This document shows, in pieces, positions 31,120-36,718 of a DNA stretch of 36,718 bases. The translations under genes were made by a program, and so were the position numbers. Each line of letters begins with the position of its first letter. Positions within the stretch are counted from its first letter, which is position 1. The notes under the pieces are model-generated. The model saw nothing but the letters and a program-made list of their open reading frames with translations. It made no database searches and had not been told where the DNA came from. This DNA comes from a virus: the IMG/VR virus record IMGVR_UViG_3300034418_005345, positions 1-36,718 of that record. One strand, 5' to 3'.

Positions 31120-33479
31120 CTGAACATGTACTTGGCGGTGAGGATATTCTTCATCGCCATCTCCCCTCGCTCAGGCTCCAGTCCTTCCAGCATATCGCAA
31201 GCGTACTGCTTCATCTCCTCGACCCAATCCGTCTCGGTGAAAACACTGTGGCACACCCGGCGGATGGTCTTGTTTACTCTGAGGTAATCAGCGGCGAGGG
31301 TAGCGTAGCAGTCATGGACTGTTGCAATCGCCCGCACTCCCTTCGGCAACTCGTTCACAACCTTGTGAAGCACCCCCGCATCCAGGCTGTGGACGAAATT
31401 AGCTGGAGAGGACGCGCCTTGCTTCATTATGTCGTAGTCCCCGGTGTCCTCGTGTATGGTCAGGCCGATCTTGTTGTTATTGTACAGGCACTCAATGCGC
31501 CTGGATGTCTTCTTGAATTTCTGTGTGGTCACAGGGAATCCACTCGGCGATTTCCATGCAAACCCCCTCTGTGCCTTGGCGTTCATTATCCCAATGTGCC
31601 TGATAAACTTCATCAACTTCTCCGGCTTCTCCGTGATCCTGATGACCTCGCTCATAACGATCCTCGCCATCAATACGCATGATTTGAAGGCCAGGTCGCC
31701 CAGGTAGGGAGGCATCCCGTCACCAGTCCGCTCATAGTAGTAGTTCGCCAGGTGACGCACCGCACTGTAAGCCCTGGAACCAAAGGGTCGGGTCATCACC
31801 AGTGGCTTGATCATGTCCCTGGTCATGCCGATCTTCTTCCAAGGCATAATCAGATAGTTTCTGCTGCCATTAACTGCGTTCTCTACCCGCTCCAGGATGT
31901 ACTGATAGAGATCGGTCGGCTCGTCCTTCCTGTGGATGTTCACAAATCTACCTACGTCCTCGTCCTTGCAAGCCATCGCCAGCATCTGGTAGCCATTACA
32001 TGACCCGTCCATCGACACGGGCAGAGTGGACCGGTAGCTATGGTTATCCTCCACCTTGTCGTACTCGAAACAGAATGCCAGGAATTGCCAGGGGTCTTTG
32101 GCATCCCTCCAGAATGTACTGTCCTTCGGGTTCATGGCAGCGGAAACAATGTCCTGGTCGTGGTCCTGCACCCACTGGATGCGCTCCTCATGCGTCCCTT
32201 TGATGCCGTACACGTTCGCCCCGTGTACATAAAGCCACTTCCAGCCGTGTCCTACCTTTTTACCCGTAGCAAAGTGTAGCAAACCCCGTTGCAGGTCGTT
32301 CCCCTGGTAGTTCAGAGCCTGGGGTATCATGTAAACTCTCCCCCGGAAGTCGCAGTTGTGCGGGTAGTAGAAGGTTTGATCCTTCAGCAGCTTGGCATGG
32401 CTTATTGTCCGCAGGTTCGCTACCATCTTGTGCCGGATCTCGGCATTCAACCTGTGGATGATCGCCCGATTGTCGATGATTTGTTTCCTAGCCGCGGTAC
32501 TAAGTTGCCCGAAGTCCTCAACCTCTGGTAAGTCGTAAGGCTTCATCCTCCCCAGGCATCCTATCTGCTGTCCCGTCTCTGCTGCCCATTGTGCTACCTC
32601 CAGAACCTCTTTATTTACCTGCCAGGGTACACGTTGCAGCCTATTGACCGCACTTACCGCCTCCCCCATATCGGCAAAGTCGTACTCCCTCCCGTGTAGG
32701 CGCATGTTCTTGACGAACGTGATCTTGGCCAGCCCATGTTTGTACCCGCCCTCGTCGTGGTGAGTCCAGGGGATCGGTTTCTCAACCATCGGCATGAGTA
32801 CCGGGCGGAGCAATTCAAATTGGCTGTTAAATTCCCTTATCCACTCCAAACATTTCGGCGTGGCCACGATGTACACGATGTCGTAGCTTTTTTTTGACTC
32901 CCGCTGCGCGTGTTCCTGGATAAAATGGGTGCTTCTCCTCACTACATCCAGCAACCAAGCCCCGATCCTCGCCCTGTCCTCGATCCTCCATTCTTTGTAA
33001 GGCTTGTCCTTAGTCCTGGCGTGCTGTTTGTAGATTTTGCGGGCTATCTCCCGGAATCCCTGCCGCCGAGACTTGGCGACCCATTTCCTGGCCTCCTTCC
33101 ATACATCTGGGTGCTGATTCTCCAGCCAGAGGCAGCGGTCCTCGTCCTGCAACGCCTCGCCGATCATGTTGATGGCCTTCGTGCGCTTGGTTTGTACGCT
33201 GATGATGTCCATCACCACCTGGATGCCTATAAAGGCCAGCTTTTCATCACTAATCCTGTGCAGCAGAGGCAACCACTTAGGCGTGTGATATATGAACTCG
33301 TTGTAATACTCCCGGGTGCGCTTCACCTCCTCCAGGATAGGCTCCAGCCCCAAAGCAGAAAGCCGCCTCCCGTAAGGTGAGCGGCTCTCCATGTTGCAAT
33401 TCCTAACTGTCTCCAGTTGGTGACGATACCGAGCCTGTCCGGATTGTACCATCAGTTCGTCTAACTTTTCCTGGTTCAT
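31116..33479 (-). CDS. single-subunit DNA-directed RNA polymerase (T7-type)
   Basis: A 787-residue polymerase (T7: 883). Motif A SMDGSCNGYQMLAM has the metal ligand Asp491. Motif B RDMIKPLVMTRPFGSRAY has Lys558 and Phe566, where T7 has Lys631 and Tyr639. Motif C TVHDCYATLAADY has Asp723. WKSPSGFPVTTQKFKKTSRR precedes the specificity loop, and the protein ends AKYMFS. It would transcribe the replication and late blocks from phage promoters. Start at 33479 (MNQEK) was chosen because a tiny ORF with a good ribosome site overlaps it by ATGA; a 40-residue extension would run through that ORF. Confidence 0.95.
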   Translation of the reverse strand: MNQEKLDELMVQSGQARYRHQLETVRNCNMESRSPYGRRLSALGLEPILEEVKRTREYYNEFIYHTPKWLPLLHRISDEKLAFIGIQVVMDIISVQTKRTKAINMIGEALQDEDRCLWLENQHPDVWKEARKWVAKSRRQGFREIARKIYKQHARTKDKPYKEWRIEDRARIGAWLLDVVRRSTHFIQEHAQRESKKSYDIVYIVATPKCLEWIREFNSQFELLRPVLMPMVEKPIPWTHHDEGGYKHGLAKITFVKNMRLHGREYDFADMGEAVSAVNRLQRVPWQVNKEVLEVAQWAAETGQQIGCLGRMKPYDLPEVEDFGQLSTAARKQIIDNRAIIHRLNAEIRHKMVANLRTISHAKLLKDQTFYYPHNCDFRGRVYMIPQALNYQGNDLQRGLLHFATGKKVGHGWKWLYVHGANVYGIKGTHEERIQWVQDHDQDIVSAAMNPKDSTFWRDAKDPWQFLAFCFEYDKVEDNHSYRSTLPVSMDGSCNGYQMLAMACKDEDVGRFVNIHRKDEPTDLYQYILERVENAVNGSRNYLIMPWKKIGMTRDMIKPLVMTRPFGSRAYSAVRHLANYYYERTGDGMPPYLGDLAFKSCVLMARIVMSEVIRITEKPEKLMKFIRHIGIMNAKAQRGFAWKSPSGFPVTTQKFKKTSRRIECLYNNNKIGLTIHEDTGDYDIMKQGASSPANFVHSLDAGVLHKVVNELPKGVRAIATVHDCYATLAADYLRVNKTIRRVCHSVFTETDWVEEMKQYACDMLEGLEPERGEMAMKNILTAKYMFS

Positions 33480-33544
33480 AGGTGCGTCCAGAGTGTGTAG
33501 ATATACACCGCAACCATGCCAATCATAATGAATGTGTAACGCAT
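33476..33544 (-). CDS. 22-residue membrane peptide / leader ORF before the RNA polymerase
   Basis: ATG at 33544 follows AACAAAGGACACA, one of the clearest ribosome sites in the early block. The product is almost wholly hydrophobic (RYTFIMIGMVAVYIYTLW) and its TGA overlaps the polymerase ATG. It may be a real small membrane protein or a leader peptide that sets polymerase translation by coupling. Confidence 0.5.
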   Translation of the reverse strand: MRYTFIMIGMVAVYIYTLWTHL

Positions 33545-33564
33545 TGTGTCCTTTGTTGTAAAAA

Positions 33565-33746
33565 TTATGCTGCTCGTTGGCTCTCCCCGGAGCAGCCACA
33601 GGTCAAGTAGGTTCCATAATAACCACGGCCATAGTCAAAGCCTGAAGAGGTACTATCCCCTGGGCAAGCTATTTTTTGCCGTATAGTAAATGCCAAGCCA
33701 CACGAAGAAGGCGGTCATGGCGGTGGATCCGTGAGATGTCCTTCAT
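33565..33746 (-). CDS. small gene in two frames, joined by a possible -1 shift
   Basis: Frame 1 (33746-33669) encodes 25 residues from an ATGA-coupled start: KDISRIHRHDRLLRVAW, then HLLYGKK and TAG. The sequence C-AAA-AAA-TAG would allow a -1 slip into the next frame. That frame reads on for 35 residues (IACPGDSTSSGFDYGRGYYG, then TYLTCGCSGE) to a stop at 33565, filling the gap before the next ORF exactly. The fused product would be 60 residues with three Cys in the second part. Either programmed slippage or a one-base error or mutation in the A6 run explains this. No family recognised. Confidence 0.4.
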
Positions 33747-33892
33747 TCCCATCCCCTTTCACGCTTGCGTATCTTCCGCATCCGTTGCGTGCTGAAGTAG
33801 TGGACGATTGTAAGGGTGATGGCTCCGCCCCATCCTATCGCCCCCAAGGTGAAGAGGGCGTAGATGGCGATTTCTTTTACTGTCTCAGTCAT
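33743..33892 (-). CDS. 49-residue single-span membrane protein
   Basis: Short ORF with ATGA overlaps at both ends. The N-terminal half is a transmembrane helix (EIAIYALFTLGAIGWGGAIT, then LTIVHYF) and the C-terminal tail is strongly basic (RMRKIRKRERGWE), so the tail should face the cytoplasm. Small early membrane proteins in phages often inhibit host functions or exclude other phages, but nothing here identifies a target. Confidence 0.6.
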   Translation of the reverse strand: MTETVKEIAIYALFTLGAIGWGGAITLTIVHYFSTQRMRKIRKRERGWE

Positions 33893-34119
33893 GATTTGCC
33901 TTTCGTTTGTTTTGGTTTGTCGAGGTGGAACATCACCTCATGAGTGAATAGGACGGCATTGCAGTTATCGCAACGGCGTTCCCTGATGATTCCCTTGGTG
34001 ATCCCCTGGTCGTCAGCCTCCCTGATGCACCTGTCCTTATGGTGCTTTGCGTGTAGGTTGCCGATGTCCCGGGAGTTCGTCACCCGCAGGGAGTGTTTAC
34101 AGAGTGGGCAGGTCTTCAT
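33889..34119 (-). CDS. zinc-ribbon protein, NrdR-like finger
   Basis: A 76-residue protein with two Cys pairs: CPLCKH near the N-terminus (residues 4-7) and CDNCN at about 50-53. Between them lies TNSRDIGNLHAKHHKDRC and before the second pair the run GIIRERR, similar to the RRRRxCxxC layout of the NrdR zinc ribbon. There is no ATP-cone domain, so it is not full NrdR. It may bind DNA or RNA polymerase. Coupled by ATGA overlap to the small ORFs on both sides. Confidence 0.7.
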   Translation of the reverse strand: MKTCPLCKHSLRVTNSRDIGNLHAKHHKDRCIREADDQGITKGIIRERRCDNCNAVLFTHEVMFHLDKPKQTKGKS

Positions 34120-34253
34120 TCCTGCTCCTCCCTGTCGAGTAGGTAATCCTCGGTCCTGTCTTCGAGGAAGGCATCCTCTGGTTCCCTGTCGAGGTAGTCA
34201 TCGTACCGCTCGGCTTGGCGGCATCTGTCGAGGTAGTCGCTACTGTGAAACAT
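34116..34253 (-). CDS. 45-residue acidic protein with YLDR repeats
   Basis: ATG 34253 has a clear leader, CCAAAGGACAAGACC. The product repeats DYLDR (twice), then DYLLDRE, in a very acidic chain (REPEDAFLEDRTED). Its TGA overlaps the zinc-ribbon ATG. Short acidic early proteins can mimic DNA or bind host enzymes, but this is only a possibility. Confidence 0.55.
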   Translation of the reverse strand: MFHSSDYLDRCRQAERYDDYLDREPEDAFLEDRTEDYLLDREEQE

Positions 34254-34276
34254 GGTCTTGTCCTTTGGTTTGGGGT

Positions 34277-34456
34277 TTATTTCTTCAATTTTTCTGACCG
34301 AACGAAAAATGGGGCACCATTAGTTACGCTTCCCAGTTCCTCATGTATTGCCATTACCCTTGTGGAAGGAGCCCAGTTCCTCCAGTGGTCAAAGGGGAAA
34401 ACGGCGGTTCCCTTTTTCCCGTTGATAGATTCAATTTCAATTTCTATTTTTTGCAT
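34277..34456 (-). CDS. 59-residue hypothetical early protein
   Basis: A short but well-formed ORF: MQKIEIEIESINGKKGTAVF, then PFDHWRNWAPSTRVMAIHEE and a basic end. The leader is A/C-rich (CAAACCAATAGAAAACC) without a Shine-Dalgarno site, like several genes of this block. It fills the space between its neighbours. No family recognised. Confidence 0.55.
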   Translation of the reverse strand: MQKIEIEIESINGKKGTAVFPFDHWRNWAPSTRVMAIHEELGSVTNGAPFFVRSEKLKK

Positions 34457-34481
34457 GGTTTTCTATTGGTTTGCGTTTGGG

Positions 34482-34796
34482 TTAAACCTGCTTGGTGAAC
34501 GGCTTCATGGAAGCCAGGAATGAGTTGGGCCGTTCTGGGGTCTCGTCGAAATAACCTTCGTCCTGGGCCCAGAGGAACAGCTTTTCCTCCAGGAAACGGA
34601 GCGTGGCCTCCGACTTGTCGCCTCCCCCGATGTAGTCCCGGTCCCCGATTTCCAGGTAAAATTCCCGGTGATCGTAGTCGATTTGTAATTCCGCCCCTTC
34701 TTCCCCATAAAGGAGGCAGGGTATGTCCGAATGCGGAGATATGCCAAGGCGGCGGGATAAGCGGAAGAGGTCAAGATGGGTTTGGTTATTTTGCAT
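34482..34796 (-). CDS. hypothetical early protein
   Basis: A 104-residue, acidic protein (HLDLFRLSRRLGISPHSDIP, AELQIDYDHREFYLEIGDRD, ATLRFLEEKLFLWAQDEGY). Mixed helix and strand, no membrane part, no known family. AAACAAAGGACAAAACC precedes its ATG and gives good initiation. Confidence 0.65.
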   Translation of the reverse strand: MQNNQTHLDLFRLSRRLGISPHSDIPCLLYGEEGAELQIDYDHREFYLEIGDRDYIGGGDKSEATLRFLEEKLFLWAQDEGYFDETPERPNSFLASMKPFTKQV

Positions 34797-34819
34797 GGTT
34801 TTGTCCTTTGTTTGGTTGG

Positions 34820-35062
34820 TTATTTAATACCCCAAGTGAAGTAGGATGTGTGGCCGAGCTTTTTCCAGGAGGTGAACCCGGCGTTGACCAGAGCCTTTTC
34901 GACGTATTTTGGCAACGTGCATTTGGTGCGGAATACCCATGTCGCCCCCATATCCTGGGCGCGTGTTCGTTGTCCCGCAGTCATGGGCGCGGAGTTTACG
35001 TCCATGAGAACTAAAGTTCGAGTGTGTTGTTTGCAGTTTGCGATGATTTTCTTGTGGTTCAT
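34820..35062 (-). CDS. hypothetical early protein
   Basis: An 80-residue basic protein (NHKKIIANCKQHTRTLVLMD, AGQRTRAQDMGATWVFRTKC, FTSWKKLGHTSYFTWG). The ATG at 35062 was chosen because a longer in-frame start would overlap the upstream gene by 150 bases. Leader AAAGTAAAAAACCT is A-rich. Function unknown. Confidence 0.6.
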   Translation of the reverse strand: MNHKKIIANCKQHTRTLVLMDVNSAPMTAGQRTRAQDMGATWVFRTKCTLPKYVEKALVNAGFTSWKKLGHTSYFTWGIK

Positions 35063-35097
35063 AGGTTTTTTACTTTCTATTTGATAGATTTGCCTGT

Positions 35098-35370
35098 TCA
35101 GAAAATGGTGAGGTCCCAGGCTATAACCTCCCATTGGTTTACCTTCCGGGTTTTGCCAGTCCGCTTGCTGTAGGCTGTAGACTGGCCAGCAATGGCCAGG
35201 GATAACCCGGCCTTGCGTAGCTCCTGCCCGTGGGCCTTCCATCGTCGCCAAAATAGCTTGGAAGGAATCCCCTTGCGAACCAGTCGGTCCTTCCCCTTGT
35301 TGGTGCGGTAGGTCTCGATCCCCTGCCAGTCCACGCTGGCAAGGGTCGATTGGAGGGTTTGCGTTGTCAT
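35098..35370 (-). CDS. basic hypothetical early protein
   Basis: A 90-residue protein rich in Lys, Arg and Trp (VDWQGIETYRTNKGKDRLVR, FWRRWKAHGQELRKAGLSLA, SKRTGKTRKVNQWEVIAW). Charge suggests nucleic-acid binding. ATG 35370 follows AAGGAGGT, the strongest ribosome site in the early block, which is part of the preceding gene's 3' end. An upstream in-frame ATG lacks this. No family recognised. Confidence 0.65.
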   Translation of the reverse strand: MTTQTLQSTLASVDWQGIETYRTNKGKDRLVRKGIPSKLFWRRWKAHGQELRKAGLSLAIAGQSTAYSKRTGKTRKVNQWEVIAWDLTIF

Positions 35371-35383
35371 TCGCTTGACCTCC

Positions 35384-35557
35384 TTAGAATTGTGACACAA
35401 TCACCCCGCCGGAAAACTCGACAAGCTGGCCATGGTCCAGGATATGGGAGCGGATTAGTTCTTCTATCTCCTCCTCCTCTTCATCACCTTCTAAGTCGAT
35501 ACCGGCGCGGTCATATAGGAGAGTTGCGACTTTGTTACTTGTAAGTGTTTTTTTCAT
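35384..35557 (-). CDS. 57-residue acidic early protein
   Basis: A short ORF: KKTLTSNKVATLLYDRAGID, then LEGDEEEEEIEELIRSHIL and a C-terminal strand GGVIVSQF. The central run of glutamates makes it strongly acidic. Its stop is immediately followed by the ribosome site of the next gene. Leader ACAGTAAAAATTC is A-rich without Shine-Dalgarno. Confidence 0.55.
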   Translation of the reverse strand: MKKTLTSNKVATLLYDRAGIDLEGDEEEEEIEELIRSHILDHGQLVEFSGGVIVSQF

Positions 35558-35632
35558 GAATTTTTACTGTTTTGGTTATTGGTTTGGTTAGGTTCCCATC
35601 CACCCACCCGCTTGCCTTAAAGCGCGGCTCTT

Positions 35633-35854
35633 TCAAGAAGCAAAGGTGAAGTCGGCAACCGCGCCGCCAAGATTATTGCAATCATTGGAGCGAGCAAACT
35701 CTTGCTCGTTGTCCATATCGACACAAAAGCCTAAGCCGTTGCGTTCCAGGAAAGCGTCCACTTCCTGAATTTCCTCCTCCTCCATACCGGAAGAGTCGCC
35801 GTTTACTAAGTAACAAGCCCAGTATATGGGCAAGGTGTATTTTTTGAACTTCAT
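35633..35854 (-). CDS. small conserved-type protein (PIYWACYLVNGDSSG motif)
   Basis: A 73-residue acidic protein. YTLPIYWACYLVNGDSSGME followed by EEEIQEVDAFLERNGLG is a pattern seen in small phage and plasmid proteins (recalled as DUF6926), which end in a strand like GGAVADFTF. Function unknown. The leader TAGAAAGAAAAAATCC has a GAAAG run only. The 75-bp gap before the next gene shows nothing beyond A/C-rich leader sequence. Confidence 0.65.
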   Translation of the reverse strand: MKFKKYTLPIYWACYLVNGDSSGMEEEEIQEVDAFLERNGLGFCVDMDNEQEFARSNDCNNLGGAVADFTFAS

Positions 35855-35883
35855 GGATTTTTTCTTTCTAGGTTATAGGTTTT

Positions 35884-36174
35884 TTACAGAACCACTACCT
35901 CCGTTTGTCGGTAATTGGACTCATGCCAGATTTCTAACACAGACTGAGGATCGCATTGGAAGACCAAGCATCGCTCAAGAACGAGCGCAAGATCGGCCGC
36001 GTATCCCCCGCCATGCAGGCAGGGTAATACAAAGGAGGAAAAAACCTCTTCTCCATCCGGTCCCTTCCACCAAGATCCTTCGTGAGGGGTTATTACATCC
36101 CCATCGTGGTCAAACTCTCCGCAGACTTCAGGTATATATTCTGCAACGTCGCCGATGTAATATGCTTTTTTCAT
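35884..36174 (-). CDS. first early gene, hypothetical acidic protein
   Basis: A 96-residue protein (MKKAYYIGDVAEYIPEVCGE, DGDVITPHEGSWWKGPDGEE, GGYAADLALVLERCLVFQCD, EIWHESNYRQTEVVVL). No domain recognised. It is the first ORF after the right-end control region, so it should be transcribed first by host polymerase. The leader GTAGAAAACCAAAAATA is A-rich and lacks Shine-Dalgarno. Early proteins at this place in T7-like phages often counter host defences (as T7 gp0.3 does), but nothing in this sequence proves that. Confidence 0.65.
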   Translation of the reverse strand: MKKAYYIGDVAEYIPEVCGEFDHDGDVITPHEGSWWKGPDGEEVFSSFVLPCLHGGGYAADLALVLERCLVFQCDPQSVLEIWHESNYRQTEVVVL

Positions 36175-36342
36175 TATTTTTGGTTTTCTACTGTTTATGG
36201 ATTTGACTGATTCACCGGTGAACTATTCCCGGCGAATATCCAATACAATCCCACAACATTTGGGGCGAGTCAACAAATATTCCAAAATATTTTTGCCACC
36301 ATACCATATAATAGACACGCGCGAGCCTTACCCTCTCGCAAC

Positions 36343-36399
36343 TTTTTTCCGAAAAAAAATACAACCCCGAAAAAAACATCCCGATTTTTTCCACCCCGA
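36343..36399. repeat. phased A/T tracts with CCCGA units
   Basis: TTCCGA, ACCCCGA (36364-36370), ATCCCGA (36378-36384) and ACCCCGA (36393-36399) alternate with A6-A8 or T6 tracts at a spacing of 14-18 bp. Tracts spaced like this can bend DNA or bind regulators. It lies within the early control region. Confidence 0.5.
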
Positions 36400-36430
36400 T
36401 TTATTTTTTCAACGGCCTTATTTTCCAGCG

Positions 36431-36458
36431 AATATATTTGCATGCAAACTGTCGACAA
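36431..36458 (-). promoter_or_regulatory. possible sigma-70-type early promoter
   Basis: On the minus strand TTGTCG (36458-36453) and TATATT (36436-36431) are 16 bases apart, close to the usual -35/-10 layout. The spacer contains the TTGCATGCAA palindrome, which might be an operator. A T/A-rich transcribed region follows. Confidence 0.3.
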
Positions 36459-36459
36459 C

Positions 36460-36547
36460 TTGCAAGGTTTCCTAGTGGACAGTTGACAAGCTGGACAGTG
36501 GACAGATTGCAAGTGGAACAAAGTTGCAAGGTTGATAAAATTGCAAG
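36460..36547. repeat. TTGCAAG and TGGACAG direct repeats
   Basis: TTGCAAG occurs at 36460-36466, 36507-36513, 36524-36530 and 36541-36547 (last three 17 bp apart), with a variant TTGACAAG at 36483-36490. TGGACAG occurs at 36476-36482, 36492-36498 and 36499-36505. The array ends 28 bp before the right terminal repeat. It could bind a phage or host protein involved in early transcription, replication or end processing. Confidence 0.7.
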
Positions 36548-36575
36548 CTGATCAAAAGGATATCCGCTACAACAC

Positions 36576-36718
36576 ACACGCGCTAACTTACCGCGCCTAA
36601 CTTAGATACCGCCCAGGTATGCAGGCGCCATAATCAACGCGCGCCTAACTTATACCCCGCCCCTTGCAATCGACCAGCATACAGACGACATCCCCCAAGG
36701 GGGGTAGATGTTGCGGCG
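36576..36718. repeat. right terminal direct repeat
   Basis: The second copy of the 143-bp terminal sequence, identical to 1-143 except G at 36624 for C at 49. In T7-type replication both ends come from one concatemer copy and should be identical, so the single difference points to population variation, a sequencing error or an assembly overlap. Confidence 0.85.

Larger units (their letters stand above)
36175..36575 (-). promoter_or_regulatory. right-end early control region
   Basis: About 400 noncoding bases between the first early gene and the right terminal repeat. Host-type promoters should lie here. The stretch is AT-rich with runs of six to eight A or T separated by CCCGA (36343-36399), candidate -35/-10 pairs, a TTGCATGCAA palindrome (36438-36447) and clustered TTGCAAG and TGGACAG repeats (36460-36547). 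TTGACT at 36273-36268 lacks a good -10 box, and TATTAT at 36313-36308 lacks a -35 at proper spacing. Confidence 0.65.

Noticed and set aside
33480-33599. A 40-residue N-terminal extension of the RNA polymerase.
   Set aside because: The inner ATG is coupled to a tiny ORF with a clear ribosome site. The extension has no polymerase-like sequence.
33653-33718. A 21-residue hydrophobic ORF (MTAFFVWLG) within the two-frame small gene.
   Set aside because: It has no good ribosome site, and the same DNA is better explained by the coupled frame that continues after a -1 shift.
35591-35640. Possible terminator hairpin AAAGCGCGGCTCTTT after a small early gene.
   Set aside because: The stem is short and imperfect and no U-run follows on the transcribed strand.
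36268-36273. TTGACT as a -35 box for the early genes.
   Set aside because: No acceptable -10 sequence lies 16-19 bases downstream.
36197-36475. A 92-residue plus-strand ORF across the early control region.
   Set aside because: Its composition follows the AT-tract repeats, it has no ribosome site, and it lies over likely promoters of the opposite strand.

Overview
The window looks like one complete, or nearly complete, genome of a short-tailed phage of the T7-like (Autographivirales) kind. A 143-bp sequence at the left end recurs at the right end with one mismatch, so the contig spans the genome and carries direct terminal repeats or a circular overlap. The virion genes, terminase and single-subunit RNA polymerase are all recognisably T7-type. 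No rRNA, tRNA, integrase, CRISPR array or insertion sequence was seen. GC content is moderate. The two-membrane-style lysis genes suggest a Gram-negative host, but the sequence does not name it.

There are three transcription blocks. (1) Early block, minus strand, about 36,174 to 31,116: a string of small, mostly unknown ORFs with A/C-rich leaders, many joined by ATGA overlaps, ending in the phage RNA polymerase. About 400 bp of repeat-rich, AT-rich DNA sits upstream of it against the right terminal repeat. (2) Replication block, plus strand, 24,370 to 31,119: an Erf-type annealing protein, a DUF3127 OB-fold-like protein, a DEDD exonuclease, a RuvC-like resolvase, small ORFs, a replication initiator/loader with an iteron array inside its gene, a DnaB-type helicase and a PP-loop (PAPS-reductase-like) enzyme. 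It converges with the RNA polymerase gene and diverges from the late block. (3) Late block, minus strand, 24,242 down to 599: small structural proteins and receptor-binding candidates, a lysis-like cassette, portal, scaffold, capsid, a terminator, tail tubular proteins A and B, a gp13-like protein, three internal virion proteins, tail fibre, small terminase, large terminase and two small terminal genes. One ribbon-helix-helix regulator lies on the plus strand between the two terminase genes.

The mosaic character is the main interest. T7-like particle genes and RNA polymerase are combined with a lambda/P22-like recombination and helicase-loading system. No DNA polymerase, primase or recognisable endolysin was seen, and the replication block is inverted relative to the usual one-direction T7 layout. 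The polymerase has Phe where T7 RNA polymerase has Tyr639, the residue that discriminates ribo- from deoxyribonucleotides. Other leads are a helically phased iteron array in the initiator gene, three dispersed copies of the palindrome CGGAAAWWWTTTCCG, two places where a poly-A/UAG context would let a -1 shift join a gene to protein-like downstream sequence, and clustered TTGCAAG/TGGACAG repeats next to the right terminus.

Likely logic (inference): host polymerase reads the early block and makes the phage RNA polymerase. That enzyme then drives the divergent replication and late blocks from the 24.2-24.4 kb region. Its promoter sequence could not be identified with confidence.
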